Shown here piece by piece: positions 24,903 to 33,452 of a DNA stretch of 64,000 bases. Origin of the DNA: Streptomyces sp. NRRL WC-3626 (lineage in GTDB: Bacteria; Actinomycetota; Actinomycetes; Streptomycetales; Streptomycetaceae); assembly GCF_000718785.1 (NCBI RefSeq), contig NZ_JOCA01000021.1:62001-126000 (forward strand). Reading direction: 5' to 3'. How positions within the stretch are numbered: the stretch's first letter is position 1; each line of letters begins with the position of its first letter. Below the pieces are notes generated by a model. The model saw only the letters and a list, made by a program, of their open reading frames with translations. It was not told the DNA's origin and ran no database searches. The translations under genes and the position numbers were made by a program.

Positions 24903-25916
24903 ATGCCCCGAGCCGGCACCCGCCCCACGAGCCGGGACGTCGCCCGGGCCGCCGGTGTCTCCCAGGCCGCGGTCTCCCTGGTCCTCGGCGACAAATGGCG
25001 CGGCCGGGTCTCCGAGGCCACCGCGGAACGTGTCCGCGAGGCCGCGCGCACCCTGGGCTACCGGCCCAATCTGGCCGCCCGCAATCTCCGCCTGGGCCGC
25101 ACCCGTACGGTTCTGCTGGTCGTCCCGGCGCTCCCCACGGAGTTCTTCGCGGGTGTCTACACGGGTGCGGCCCGGGTGGCCTCCCGGCACGGCTTCGGCG
25201 TGGTGCTCTACCCCTCCCCCGAGGGCATCGGCCCCGCCCGCGACCCCTTCGCGTCCGCCCAGGCGGCCCTGGACGGCGTGATCGCCTCCTCGATGGCCGC
25301 GGAGGCGCTCACCGCGATCCGCGGCGAGGCGCTGCCGCTGGTGATGCTGGACAGCGATCCCGCGGGCAGTGTGGGCGCTGCCACGGTCAACCTCGACATC
25401 GCCGACGGCGTCCGCCAGGTCACGGAGCACCTGCTGGCCCTGGGGCACCGCAGGTTCCTGCATCTGGCGGCGGATGTGGCGTCCTGGACCTTCGAGGTGC
25501 GCGCGCGGGAGCTGGCGGCGCGGCTGGGGGATGTGCCGGGAGCCTCCCTGCGCACGGCGCGGGCGCCCTTCTCGATCAAGGGGGCTCAGGCGGCGGCGGA
25601 GACGGCGCTGTCCGCCGCCGCGGACCGGCCCACGGCCGTGGTGTGCGACGACGACCATCTGGCGGCCGGCACGTACAAGGCGGCGCGGCGGCTGGGGCTG
25701 CGTGTGCCGGAGGATCTGTCCGTCACGGGGCTGGACGATCTGGCCCTCGCGAGCGCGATCGATCCGGAGCTGACGACGGTGCGGCTGGACGCGGAGCTGT
25801 TCGGCGAGCGGGGGATGGAGGCGCTGCTGGCGGTCCTGGAGGGCCGCGCGCCCGCCTCCGGCGACATCCCGGTCGAACTGGTCCTCCGCGCCTCCACGGC
25901 GCCGCCGCACCCCTGA
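24903..25916 (+). CDS. LacI-family transcriptional regulator (337 aa)
   Basis: N-terminal LacI helix-turn-helix, TSRDVARAAGVSQAAVSLVL, with hinge helix RPNLAARNLR, then a periplasmic-binding-protein-like effector domain (LLVVPALPTEFFAGVYTGA to CDDDHLAAGTYKAARRLG). ATG 24903 is preferred over ATG 24861 because GAAGGAG lies 10 bases before it and the HTH then starts near residue 8. It is divergent from the MFS gene and likely represses it and itself through the TACGTA sites. The effector is unknown; sugars or nucleosides are usual for the family. Confidence 0.9.
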   Translation: MPRAGTRPTSRDVARAAGVSQAAVSLVLGDKWRGRVSEATAERVREAARTLGYRPNLAARNLRLGRTRTVLLVVPALPTEFFAGVYTGAARVASRHGFGVVLYPSPEGIGPARDPFASAQAALDGVIASSMAAEALTAIRGEALPLVMLDSDPAGSVGAATVNLDIADGVRQVTEHLLALGHRRFLHLAADVASWTFEVRARELAARLGDVPGASLRTARAPFSIKGAQAAAETALSAAADRPTAVVCDDDHLAAGTYKAARRLGLRVPEDLSVTGLDDLALASAIDPELTTVRLDAELFGERGMEALLAVLEGRAPASGDIPVELVLRASTAPPHP

Positions 25917-26076
25917 CGACCGCGCTCCCGCGGCAGCGGGCACCCAGGTATCGCTCGAGCCGGCTCCGCACCCCATCGCCACGCGGGTGCGAGCCGGGGA
26001 TCGCGCGTCCCGGCGCCTACCGGGCCCCGCCGCACCCACCCACGCAGGTGGGATTGGCCGGCGGCCCGGCGCCTAC

Positions 26077-26114
26077 GGGCTGCCGTCGCGGGTGGCCCGG
26101 TGCGGGGGCAGCCC
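26077..26114. terminator. Hairpin between lacI-type gene and prcA
   Basis: GGGCTGCC (26077-26084) pairs with GGCAGCCC (26107-26114) across a 22-nt GC-rich loop, in the 232-bp gap where the two genes converge. Moderate support because of the long loop. Confidence 0.45.
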
Positions 26115-26148
26115 GACCGCACCCGCACCCGTCAGGGCGGCGTGACAG

Positions 26149-26913
26149 TTACTCGACGTCTCCGCCGGAGTCCGTCTCCGGGTCGGAGTCCGTCTTCGAC
26201 ACCGACTCCGTGGCCCCGGCCTCCAGGAGCCGCGACAGCGGCCCCCCGCTGATCCGCCGGAACTTCCGCTTCTGCGGGCGTGTGCGGTCCAGCACCGCCA
26301 CCTCCAGCCGCTCCGCGGGAATCTCCCGCTCGCTCCCGTTGGTGTCACGCGACAGCGCCTGCACCGCCAGCCTCAGCGCCTGGGCCAGCGTCATCCCGTC
26401 CCGGTGCCGCTGGTCCAGGTACCCGCTGATCTGCTCCGCGTTGCCGCCCACCGCCACCGAGCCGTGCTCGTCCACGATGGACCCGTCGTGCGGCAGCCGG
26501 TAGATCTGGTCGAACTCCGGGGTCTCCCCGACCTCGGCCACCACCAGCTCCACCTCGTACGGCTTCTCCCCCACGCTCGAGAAGATCGTCCCCAGCGTCT
26601 GCGCGTACACGTTCGCCAGGCCCCGGGCCGTCACATCGTCCCGGTCGTAGGTGTAACCCCGCAGATCGGCGTACCGCACGCCCCCGATCCGCAGGTTCTC
26701 GTACTCGTTGTACTTGCCGGCCGCGGCGAACCCGATCCGGTCATAGATCTCGCTGAACTTGTGCAGCGCACGGGACGGGTTCTCACCGACGAACACGATC
26801 CCGTCGGCATACTGCAGCACCACAAGGCTGCGACCACGGGCGATGCCTTTACGGGCGTACTCCGCCCGGTCCGCCATCGCCTGCTGGGGTGAGACATAGA
26901 ACGGCGTCGACAC
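26149..26913 (-). CDS. prcA: 20S proteasome alpha subunit PrcA (254 aa)
   Basis: Forms the outer alpha rings that gate the 20S core. The N-terminal gating segment STPFYVSPQQAMADRAEYA and the RGRSLVVLQYADGIVFVGEN core are typical, as are the SEIYDRIGFAAAGKYNEYEN block and YTYDRDDVTARGLANVYAQ. Catalytic Thr is absent, as expected for alpha. The C-terminus is a Ser/Asp-rich acidic tail of about 20 residues. GTG 26913 has AAAGGGA about 10 bases before it. It follows prcB by 67 bp. It docks the ARC ATPase encoded upstream. Confidence 0.96.
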   Translation of the reverse strand: MSTPFYVSPQQAMADRAEYARKGIARGRSLVVLQYADGIVFVGENPSRALHKFSEIYDRIGFAAAGKYNEYENLRIGGVRYADLRGYTYDRDDVTARGLANVYAQTLGTIFSSVGEKPYEVELVVAEVGETPEFDQIYRLPHDGSIVDEHGSVAVGGNAEQISGYLDQRHRDGMTLAQALRLAVQALSRDTNGSEREIPAERLEVAVLDRTRPQKRKFRRISGGPLSRLLEAGATESVSKTDSDPETDSGGDVE

Positions 26914-26980
26914 CGGTTATCCGTCCCTTTCTGTCGAAGTCACTGGACCACCAATCAACCGAACAACCCGCCCGCGCCGC

Positions 26981-27826
26981 CTACAGCAGCGAGGCCCGCG
27001 GCCCGTCCGGCTGCTCCAGCCGCCGCTCCAGCACCGACCGGGCGATGTCGGACGACTCGTCCTCGGTGAGCCGGCGGAAGCCGTCATCGGTGATCACGGT
27101 GACGATCGGATAGATCCGGCGGGCGACATCGGGACCACCGGTCGCCGAGTCGTCGTCTGCCGCGTCGTACAGCGCCTGCACCACCAGTGTGGTGGCCTCG
27201 GCCTCACTCAGATCGTCCCGGAACAGCTTCTTCATCGCACCGCGCGCGAAGATCGACCCGGACCCGGTCGCGGCGTACCCGTGCTCCTCGGAACGCCCGC
27301 CCGTGACGTCGTAGGAGAAGATCCGTCCCTTCTCCCGGTCCACGTCGTACCCGGCGAACAGGGGCACCACGGCCAGCCCCTGCATCGCCATGCCCAGGTT
27401 CGAGCGGATCATCGTCGACAGCCGGTTCGCCTTGCCCTCCAGCGACAGCTGCGCGCCCTCGACCTTCTCGAAGTGCTCCAGCTCCAGCTGGAACAGCTTC
27501 ACCATCTCCACGGCGAGACCGGCCGTACCGGCGATGCCCACCGCCGAGTACTCGTCGGCCGGGAACACCTTCTCGATGTCCCGCTGCGCGATGACGTTCC
27601 CCATGGTGGCCCGCCGATCACCGGCGAGAACCACTCCGCCGGGGAACGTCACGCCGACGATCGTCGTGCCGTGCGGTGCCTCGATCACACCTTTCACGGG
27701 CGGCAACGACCTCTTGCCCGGCAGCAGTTCCGGCTGATGCTCGGAGAGGAAGTCCATGAAGGAGGAGGACCCCGGCGTCAGGAAGGCAGCCGGCAGACGC
27801 CCGGTGCTACGAGTGTTCGCTTCCAC
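26981..27826 (-). CDS. prcB: 20S proteasome beta subunit PrcB (281 aa)
   Basis: Catalytic subunit. A 53-residue propeptide ([16 protein letters not shown]...) precedes the nucleophile Thr54 in [11 protein letters not shown]; autocleavage exposes Thr as the N-terminal nucleophile. The supporting residues are visible in [15 protein letters not shown] (Asp, Lys/Arg region) and [16 protein letters not shown] 27826 is chosen because GGAAGGA lies 6 bases before it and because the protein then matches the known Streptomyces propeptide start; longer frames run into the preceding gene. The 5' end overlaps the endonuclease VII-like gene by 49 bp. Confidence 0.95.
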   Translation of the reverse strand: MEANTRSTGRLPAAFLTPGSSSFMDFLSEHQPELLPGKRSLPPVKGVIEAPHGTTIVGVTFPGGVVLAGDRRATMGNVIAQRDIEKVFPADEYSAVGIAGTAGLAVEMVKLFQLELEHFEKVEGAQLSLEGKANRLSTMIRSNLGMAMQGLAVVPLFAGYDVDREKGRIFSYDVTGGRSEEHGYAATGSGSIFARGAMKKLFRDDLSEAEATTLVVQALYDAADDDSATGGPDVARRIYPIVTVITDDGFRRLTEDESSDIARSVLERRLEQPDGPRASLL

Positions 27827-28071
27827 GAAGTTCCTTCCAGGTAGGCGGCTGCCCGACGAACAGCGTCGGGATCGTCTCCCAACTTGCCGATGGCCGAATT
27901 GCAGTTGAAGCACAGTACGCCACGGACCCTACCCGCCCTGCGGCAATGATCCACATGTCCGGCGGAGGCTTTCGGGCAGCCCTCGCGGCCCGCCCCCCGG
28001 AGCGCGAACGCTGCCCGCGGCCGGCCGATCCCGCACCACGGACAGCGCTCCACGCCGTCTTCGACTCTCAC
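27778..28071 (-). CDS. Endonuclease VII-like zinc protein in the proteasome operon (97 aa)
   Basis: Resembles recombination endonuclease VII (phage T4 gp49 family). Two zinc-binding pairs, CPWC and CFNC, bracket the nuclease centre [21 protein letters not shown]4 endonuclease VII uses Asp40, His41, His43 and Asn62. Here Asp-His is present and Asn follows the last Cys, but the second His appears as Arg, so activity is uncertain. It lies between pup and prcB on the same strand, 32 bp after pup, and runs 49 bp into prcB in another frame. GTG 28071 is the start used. Homologues occupy this place in other Streptomyces as I recall. Role in DNA repair or structural only: unknown. Confidence 0.75.
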   Translation of the reverse strand: MRVEDGVERCPWCGIGRPRAAFALRGAGREGCPKASAGHVDHCRRAGRVRGVLCFNCNSAIGKLGDDPDAVRRAAAYLEGTSWKRTLVAPGVCRLPS

Positions 28072-28103
28072 CCCGGACGCCCCCGCAACCTTCGGTCCGA
28101 AGG

Positions 28104-28322
28104 TTACTGGCCGCCCTTTTGAACGAATGAGCGAACGAAATCCTCGGCGTTGGCCTCGAGCACGTCATCGATCTCGTCCAGGACGTCGTCCACGTCCTCG
28201 TTCAGCTTCTCCTGCCGCTCCTTGAGGTCCTCCGAAGCCTGCGTCTCCGCCGCCTGCTCCTCGACCTCCTCGGTCGACCGGGTGGCCTTCTGCTGTCCGC
28301 CGCCGGTGTCCTTGGTCGCCAT
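28104..28322 (-). CDS. pup: Prokaryotic ubiquitin-like protein Pup (72 aa)
   Basis: Small intrinsically disordered protein tag. The N-terminal half is Gln/Thr/Glu-rich, and the central-to-C-terminal helix-forming segment (ERQEKLNEDVDDVLDEID) binds the ARC coiled coils. It ends in Gly-Gly-Gln, which Dop must deamidate to Glu before PafA can ligate it. ATG 28322 gives the typical length; longer frames are leader. A TAGGGT hexamer at 28373-28378 offers a promoter about 50 bp upstream, separate from dop, whose transcript is closed by a hairpin. Confidence 0.97.
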   Translation of the reverse strand: MATKDTGGGQQKATRSTEEVEEQAAETQASEDLKERQEKLNEDVDDVLDEIDDVLEANAEDFVRSFVQKGGQ

Positions 28323-28372
28323 CACCCTCACCCCGCTCGGTTCGCCCGACACACTTGCTCGGTCAAGATCAG

Positions 28373-28378
28373 ACCCTA
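28373..28378 (-). promoter_or_regulatory. Candidate -10 box for pup
   Basis: TAGGGT on the minus strand, 51 nt upstream of the pup ATG, in the 178-bp gap between dop and pup. No convincing -35 was chosen. Confidence 0.35.
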
Positions 28379-28480
28379 CTCGCCGGGTCCGACAGTGCCC
28401 CCGCAGTTGCTCCAACGTACGGGGACCACCTCGATGATTCCCGGACCCGGTGATTTCCACCCTGTCCGGCCGGCCCTTCC

Positions 28481-28499
28481 CGGGTACCCCCGGTACCCG
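28481..28499 (-). terminator. Hairpin directly after dop
   Basis: CGGGTACC (28481-28488) and GGTACCCG (28492-28499) form an 8-bp stem with a 3-nt loop, starting one base past the dop stop codon. It separates dop from pup transcription at least partly. Confidence 0.7.
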
Positions 28500-28500
28500 C

Positions 28501-30012
28501 TCAGTTCCCCGACAACACCCTGACCAGGTCTTCCGCCGTGCGGCACCGGTCCAGGAGCTCCTTGACGTGATTACGCGTTCCGCGAAGCGGTTCCAGGGTT
28601 GGGACCCGCTGCAGCGAGTCCCGGCCCGGCAGATCGAAGATCACCGAGTCCCAGGAGGCCGCCGCGACATCGTCCGCGTACTGCTCGAGACAGCGCCCGC
28701 GGAAGTACGCGCGGGTGTCCTCCGGAGGTGCCGTACGCGCCCGCTCGACGTCGCCCTCGTCCAGCAGCCGCTTCATCCGCCCGCGGGCCACCAGACGGTT
28801 GTACAGCCCCTTCTCCGGGCGTACGTCGGCGTACTGCAGGTCCACGAGGTGCAGCCGGGCGGCGTCCCAGTCCAGGCCGTCCCTGCGCCGGTAGCCCTCC
28901 ATGAGCTCCCGCTTGGCGACCCAGTCCAGCTCACCGGCCAGACTCATCGGATCGTTCTCCAGCCGCGTGAGCGTGTCCTCCCAGCGCCCGAGGACGTCCC
29001 TGGTCTGCTCGTCGGCGTCGGCCCCGAAGCGCTCCTCCACGTACTTGCGGGCCAGCTCGTAGTACTCCATCTGGAGCTGTACGGCGGTCAGCGTCCGCCC
29101 GCTGCGCAGCGTGACGAGCCGCTTCAGCGTGGGATCGTGCGAGACCTGGTGCAGCGTGCGCACCGGCTGGTCGACCGCCAGGTCCACCGCGATGAACCCG
29201 TCCTCGATCATGGACAGCACCAGCGCGGTCGTGCCCAGCTTCAGATACGTCGAGATCTCGGACAGATTCGCGTCACCGATGATCACATGCAGCCGCCGGT
29301 ACTTCTCGGCGTCCGCGTGCGGTTCGTCGCGCGTGTTGATGATGGGCCGCTTGAGGGTCGTCTCCAGGCCCACCTCGACCTCGAAGTAGTCCGCCCTCTG
29401 ACTGAGCTGGAAGCCGTGCTCATGGCCGTCCTGGCCGATACCGACGCGGCCGGCGCCGGTGAAGACCTGACGGGAGACGAAGAACGGCGTCAGATGGCGC
29501 ACGATGTCCGAGAAGGGGGTCTCCCGCTTCATCAGGTAGTTCTCGTGCGTGCCGTAGGACGCGCCCTTGTTGTCGGTGTTGTTCTTGTACAGGTGGATCG
29601 GCTGGGCGCCGGGGAGCTGGGCGGCCCGTTCCGCCGCCTCGGCCATGATCCGCTCACCGGCCTTGTCCCAGAGGACGGCGTCGCGCGGGTTGGTGACCTC
29701 GGGGGCGCTGTACTCCGGATGGGCGTGGTCCACGTAGAGCCGTGCGCCGTTGGTGAGGATCACGTTGGCCAGGCCGATGTCCTCGTCGGTGAGCTGGGTG
29801 GAGTCGGCGGCGTCACGGGCGAGGTCGAAGCCTCGCGCGTCCCGCAGCGGATTCTCCTCCTCGAAGTCCCAGCGGGCCCGGCGGGCCCGGTGCATCGCCG
29901 CCGCGTAGGCGTTCACGATCTGGGACGAGGTGAGCATGGCATTGGCGTTGGGATGGCCGGGGACGGAGATGCCGTACTCCGTCTCGATGCCCATTACTCG
30001 CCGTACGGTCAT
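28501..30012 (-). CDS. dop: Pup deamidase/depupylase Dop (503 aa)
   Basis: Converts the C-terminal Gln of Pup to Glu and removes Pup from substrates. It is a PafA paralogue. The ATP/Mg motif is [13 protein letters not shown]. The Dop-specific loop after it ([17 protein letters not shown]) is present, and the catalytic Asp is Asp95 in [26 protein letters not shown] and [18 protein letters not shown] align with PafA blocks. ATG 30012 has AAGGAGGG just upstream. It lies between pup and arc on the same strand. Full length. Confidence 0.97.
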   Translation of the reverse strand: MTVRRVMGIETEYGISVPGHPNANAMLTSSQIVNAYAAAMHRARRARWDFEEENPLRDARGFDLARDAADSTQLTDEDIGLANVILTNGARLYVDHAHPEYSAPEVTNPRDAVLWDKAGERIMAEAAERAAQLPGAQPIHLYKNNTDNKGASYGTHENYLMKRETPFSDIVRHLTPFFVSRQVFTGAGRVGIGQDGHEHGFQLSQRADYFEVEVGLETTLKRPIINTRDEPHADAEKYRRLHVIIGDANLSEISTYLKLGTTALVLSMIEDGFIAVDLAVDQPVRTLHQVSHDPTLKRLVTLRSGRTLTAVQLQMEYYELARKYVEERFGADADEQTRDVLGRWEDTLTRLENDPMSLAGELDWVAKRELMEGYRRRDGLDWDAARLHLVDLQYADVRPEKGLYNRLVARGRMKRLLDEGDVERARTAPPEDTRAYFRGRCLEQYADDVAAASWDSVIFDLPGRDSLQRVPTLEPLRGTRNHVKELLDRCRTAEDLVRVLSGN

Positions 30013-30199
30013 GCGGCCCTCCTTGCCCGGCGGCGTCCCCGGTCGGGGACGCTGCTGTACCGCCGGCGCTCCGGTGCGTGTGCGGTGCCCGTCCCCGCAC
30101 TGCGCGACTCGGCGATACGGAAGAGCCTAGAACGCCTTTGCGCTGGTGGGGAGATCATTTGCGTCATTGCTGTGCTCCAACGGTGGCCCGAAAAGCAAT

Positions 30200-30234
30200 C
30201 GGCTGCGGGTACCCGTCGGGGGCACCCGCAGCCG
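30200..30234 (-). terminator. 11-bp hairpin after arc
   Basis: CGGCTGCGGGT (30200-30210) and ACCCGCAGCCG (30224-30234) are perfectly complementary with a 13-nt loop, 10 bp past the arc stop. The rest of the 231-bp gap up to dop shows only the dop ribosome-binding site. Confidence 0.8.
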
Positions 30235-30243
30235 CCCTGGCTT

Positions 30244-32010
30244 TTACAGGTACTGACCGGTGTTCGCCACCGTGTCGATGGAGCGTCCGGTGTCCGCGCC
30301 CTGCTTTCCGGTGATGAGCGTACGGATGTAAACGATCCGTTCGCCCTTCTTTCCGGAGATGCGGGCCCAGTCGTCCGGGTTGGTGGTGTTGGGCAGGTCC
30401 TCGTTCTCCTTGAACTCGTCCACGCAGGCCTGGAGCAGGTGGGAGACGCGGAGGCCCTTCTGGTTCTTTTCCAGGAAGTCCTTGATCGCCATCTTCTTGG
30501 CGCGGCCCACGATGTTCTCGATCATGGCGCCGGAATTGAAGTCCTTGAAGTAGAGGACTTCCTTGTCGCCATTGGCGTAGGTGACTTCCAGGAAGCGGTT
30601 TTCCTCGGATTCGGCGTACATCTGTTCCACGGCGGTCCGGATCATGCTCTGGACCGTCATGGACCGGTCGCTGCCGTGCTCGGTGAGGTCGTCGCCGTGC
30701 AGCGGGAGGCGCTCGGTGAGGTACTTGCCGAAGATGTCCTGGGCGGCCTCGGCGTCGGGACGCTCGATCTTGATCTTCACGTCGAGCCGGCCGGGGCGCA
30801 GGATGGCGGGGTCGATCATGTCCTCACGGTTCGAGGCGCCGATCACGACCACGTTCTGCAGGCCCTCCACACCGTCGATCTCGGCGAGCAGCTGGGGGAC
30901 GATGGTGTTCTCCACGTCCGAGCTGACGCCGGAGCCGCGGGTGCGGAAGAGGGACTCCATCTCGTCGAAGAAGACGATGACGGGGGTGCCCTCGCTGGCC
31001 TTCTCCCGGGCCCGCTGGAAGACCAGGCGGATCTGCCGCTCGGTCTCGCCGACGTACTTGTTCAGCAGCTCGGGGCCCTTGATGTTGAGGAAGAAGCTCT
31101 TGCCGGCGGCCACGCCGGTGACCTCGGCGACCTTCTTGGCCAGCGAGTTCGCGACGGCCTTGGCGATGAGCGTCTTTCCACATCCGGGAGGCCCGTAGAG
31201 CAGCACGCCCTTGGGCGGCCGCAGTTCGTGCTCCTTGAACAGGTCCGGGTAGAGGTACGGCAGCTCGACCGCGTCGCGGATGGCCTCGATCTGGCCGCCG
31301 AGGCCGCCGATCTGCTCGTAGCCGATGTCGGGGACTTCCTCGAGGACGAGTTCCTCGACCTCGCTCTTGGGGACGACCTCGTAGACGTAACCCGAGCGGG
31401 GCTCCATGAGCAGGGCGTCGCCGGGGCGGATGGTGACGTCCAGCAGCGGCTCGGCGAGCCGCACCACCCGCTCCTCGTCGGTGTGCCCGAGCACGAGGGC
31501 CCGCTCGCCGTCCTCGAGGATCTCCTTGAGGGTCACGATGTCGCCGACGCGCTCGAAGGCCATGGCCTCGACCACGTTGAGCGCTTCGTTGAGCATGACT
31601 TCCTGGCCGCGCCGGAGCTCGTCGAGCTCGACGCCGGGGCTGACGTTCACCCGCAGTTTGCGGCCGCCGGTGAAGATGTCGGCCGTGCCGTCCTCGTTCG
31701 CCGTGAGGAAGACGCCGAAGCCTGCCGGTGGCTGTGCGAGCCGGTCGACCTCCTCCTTGAGGGCCACGATCTGGTCGCGTGCCTCACGGAGTGTGCCCGC
31801 GAGTCGTTCGTTCTGGGCGGACACGCCGGCCAGGTTGGTCTGCAGCTCGACGATCCGCTCTTCGAGAATCCTCGTGTGTCGCGGAGAGTCGGCGAGCTTG
31901 CGTCGCAGGACGGCGATCTCCTGCTCAAGGTAGGCAATCTGCCCGGCCGGGTCGTCGGACCCGCGTCCTGGGCGGATGCCGCGGTTCATGTCGTCGTCGT
32001 GGGCTGCCAC
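30244..32010 (-). CDS. arc: Proteasome-activating AAA ATPase ARC/Mpa (588 aa)
   Basis: Hexameric unfoldase that recognises Pup and threads tagged proteins into the 20S core. An N-terminal coiled coil (residues about 20-75) is followed by two OB folds, then the AAA domain with Walker A GPPGCGKT, Walker [11 protein letters not shown] and the second region of homology [20 protein letters not shown]. The C-terminal residues GQYL are the penultimate-Tyr motif that opens the proteasome gate. GTG 32010 is chosen because GGAGG precedes it and the protein then begins AAHDDDMN; an ATG 18 bp earlier lies within that ribosome-binding region. First gene of the arc-dop-pup direction. Confidence 0.96.
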   Translation of the reverse strand: MAAHDDDMNRGIRPGRGSDDPAGQIAYLEQEIAVLRRKLADSPRHTRILEERIVELQTNLAGVSAQNERLAGTLREARDQIVALKEEVDRLAQPPAGFGVFLTANEDGTADIFTGGRKLRVNVSPGVELDELRRGQEVMLNEALNVVEAMAFERVGDIVTLKEILEDGERALVLGHTDEERVVRLAEPLLDVTIRPGDALLMEPRSGYVYEVVPKSEVEELVLEEVPDIGYEQIGGLGGQIEAIRDAVELPYLYPDLFKEHELRPPKGVLLYGPPGCGKTLIAKAVANSLAKKVAEVTGVAAGKSFFLNIKGPELLNKYVGETERQIRLVFQRAREKASEGTPVIVFFDEMESLFRTRGSGVSSDVENTIVPQLLAEIDGVEGLQNVVVIGASNREDMIDPAILRPGRLDVKIKIERPDAEAAQDIFGKYLTERLPLHGDDLTEHGSDRSMTVQSMIRTAVEQMYAESEENRFLEVTYANGDKEVLYFKDFNSGAMIENIVGRAKKMAIKDFLEKNQKGLRVSHLLQACVDEFKENEDLPNTTNPDDWARISGKKGERIVYIRTLITGKQGADTGRSIDTVANTGQYL

Positions 32011-32049
32011 GGTCCTCACCTCCTCCAAGGGGAGCTGGACGCTTCCAGA

Positions 32050-32055
32050 CCCTAC
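32050..32055 (-). promoter_or_regulatory. Candidate -10 box for arc
   Basis: TAGGGT on the minus strand, 39 nt before the arc GTG, in the 245-bp divergent region shared with the ferredoxin gene. Confidence 0.35.
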
Positions 32056-32180
32056 CTGGGCGGGTGTCGATTGAAACCCCTAGATCACAAAGACGGTCGG
32101 GGTGTGTCCGATCTTCACCCTTGCGCTCTCCCTCACGCCAGGGGAATACCCACCGAGGATGATCGGAACCCCGGCGAAGG

Positions 32181-32186
32181 TAGGGT
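32181..32186 (+). promoter_or_regulatory. Candidate -10 box for ferredoxin gene
   Basis: TAGGGT on the plus strand, 69 nt before the ferredoxin ATG; the same hexamer as in the divergent arc promoter. Confidence 0.3.
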
Positions 32187-32255
32187 CGAAGTGTTCAACA
32201 CCCGTCGGAGCTGGCCGGATTCCCGTCCGGCCCGACACGAGAGACGGCAGGAGAG

Positions 32256-32561
32256 ATGAGCGTGCAGCAGGAGGCCGGTGTCGGCGGCGAGGCCCTTGAG
32301 GTCTGGATCGACCAGGACCTGTGTACCGGTGACGGCATCTGCGCCCAGTACGCGCCCGAGGTGTTCGAGCTGGACATCGACGGTCTGGCCTATGTGAAGA
32401 GCGCGCAGGACGAGTTGCTGCAGGACAGGGGGGCGACGACGCCGGTCCCGCTGCCGCTGCTCACGGATGTGGTCGACTCGGCGAAGGAGTGTCCGGGCGA
32501 GTGCATCCACGTCCGCCGGGTTTCGGACAGCGTCGAGGTGTACGGCCCGGACGCCGGGTGA
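32256..32561 (+). CDS. Ferredoxin, [3Fe-4S]/[4Fe-4S] type (101 aa)
   Basis: Small electron carrier. Cluster ligands appear as C23-x5-C29 (CTGDGIC) and the later CPGEC pair. The middle Cys of the first motif is replaced as in 3Fe-4S ferredoxins that serve P450s. The C-terminal half is longer than the usual 64-70 residues. ATG 32256 has GGCAGGAG just upstream. It is divergent from arc and convergent with the secreted-protein gene, so probably monocistronic. It could supply one of the P450s in this window, but nothing here proves the partner. Confidence 0.88.
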   Translation: MSVQQEAGVGGEALEVWIDQDLCTGDGICAQYAPEVFELDIDGLAYVKSAQDELLQDRGATTPVPLPLLTDVVDSAKECPGECIHVRRVSDSVEVYGPDAG

Positions 32562-32616
32562 CCGGTTTCGCACGGTGCGTCACGTCTGTCTGATTTCTCA
32601 CACGCGGCACACGCGC

Positions 32617-32648
32617 CGTGCGGCGGGACGTGCGCGCCCCGCCGCACG
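32617..32648. terminator. 11-bp hairpin, convergent terminator
   Basis: CGTGCGGCGGG (32617-32627) pairs with CCCGCCGCACG (32638-32648) around 10 nt, between the converging ferredoxin and secreted-protein genes. Confidence 0.8.
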
Positions 32649-32657
32649 CCCGCGCGG

Positions 32658-33236
32658 TCAGACGCTCTTCGCCACGGAGGGGGCGGAGCGTACGAACGCG
32701 CCGTTCTCCCAGCGCCACTTCACGCTCTCGTGCACATCGGGGCAGCAACTGGGCACATCGGACGCGGAGTAGCCGAAGAGGGTCGTGACGACCTCCCCGT
32801 CGTGTACGGCGAAGTCGTCGACGTTGTTGCGGTCCGCGGGGTCGACGAGGGTGGCCACCACGCGCGGTTCGCCGCCGTCCGCGCCCCGGGTGAGGACGTA
32901 GACGCCGTCGGGCGGGGTCCCCATCGGGGAGTCGCAGTGGACGACGGCCACCGTCTCCGGGCGGCCGTCGCCGTCGAGGTCGCCGGAAGCCCTCTTCTTC
33001 ACGACGGTCTTCAGCCGGCCGCAGTCGAGCGGGAAGTCGGCGGCCGCGGGGTCGGGCGGGGCGGTGTGCGCCGGGGCGCTCTTCGTCTGCGGTCCGGGCG
33101 GCGGGGCCGCGGTGGCGGCGTCGGGCTGGAGGACCGAGGAGAAGGCCACGACACCGGCGAGGGCCGTGGCCGTGGCGACCCAGTGGATGGGCCGGGTGTG
33201 CGTGTGGGCGAGCTCCGGGACAACGGAAGGCTGCAC
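32658..33236 (-). CDS. Secreted or membrane-anchored protein with Ca-binding-like loop (192 aa)
   Basis: No named function. A hydrophobic segment WVATATALAGVVAFSSVL (residues about 20-37) ends at an ATAAPPP site, giving a signal peptide or anchor, followed by a Pro-rich linker. The rest contains DLDGDGRPETVAVVHC, which matches FG-GAP/VCBS calcium loops, and four Cys that could form disulphides (CGRL, VHCD, SCCP). GTG 33236 is preferred over the far upstream ATG because AGGAG lies about 9 bases before it. It is flanked by hairpins on the downstream side and probably transcribed alone. Confidence 0.7.
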   Translation of the reverse strand: MQPSVVPELAHTHTRPIHWVATATALAGVVAFSSVLQPDAATAAPPPGPQTKSAPAHTAPPDPAAADFPLDCGRLKTVVKKRASGDLDGDGRPETVAVVHCDSPMGTPPDGVYVLTRGADGGEPRVVATLVDPADRNNVDDFAVHDGEVVTTLFGYSASDVPSCCPDVHESVKWRWENGAFVRSAPSVAKSV

Positions 33237-33375
33237 GAGGAGTGTCTCCTGTGAGGGCTGTGCCGGTGGGGGGTGGCCAGCATCGTGCCACACGTCACAG
33301 GGAAGAGGGAACGGCGGGGTGCGCGGTACCGGTGCGGGGGACCGGGAGCGCGGGGTGCCGCCGGTTCAACGTGAC

Positions 33376-33425
33376 GGCGCCGTGGCGCAGTTCCCGGTAC
33401 GGGCCGGGAACTGCGCCACGGCGCC
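33376..33425 (-). terminator. Perfect 22-bp hairpin after trmI
   Basis: Arms 33376-33397 and 33404-33425 are perfectly complementary with a 6-nt loop, 28 bp beyond the trmI stop. It is among the strongest terminators in the window. Confidence 0.9.
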
Positions 33426-33452
33426 TGTGCGTTGCTGCAAGGACGGACCGCG

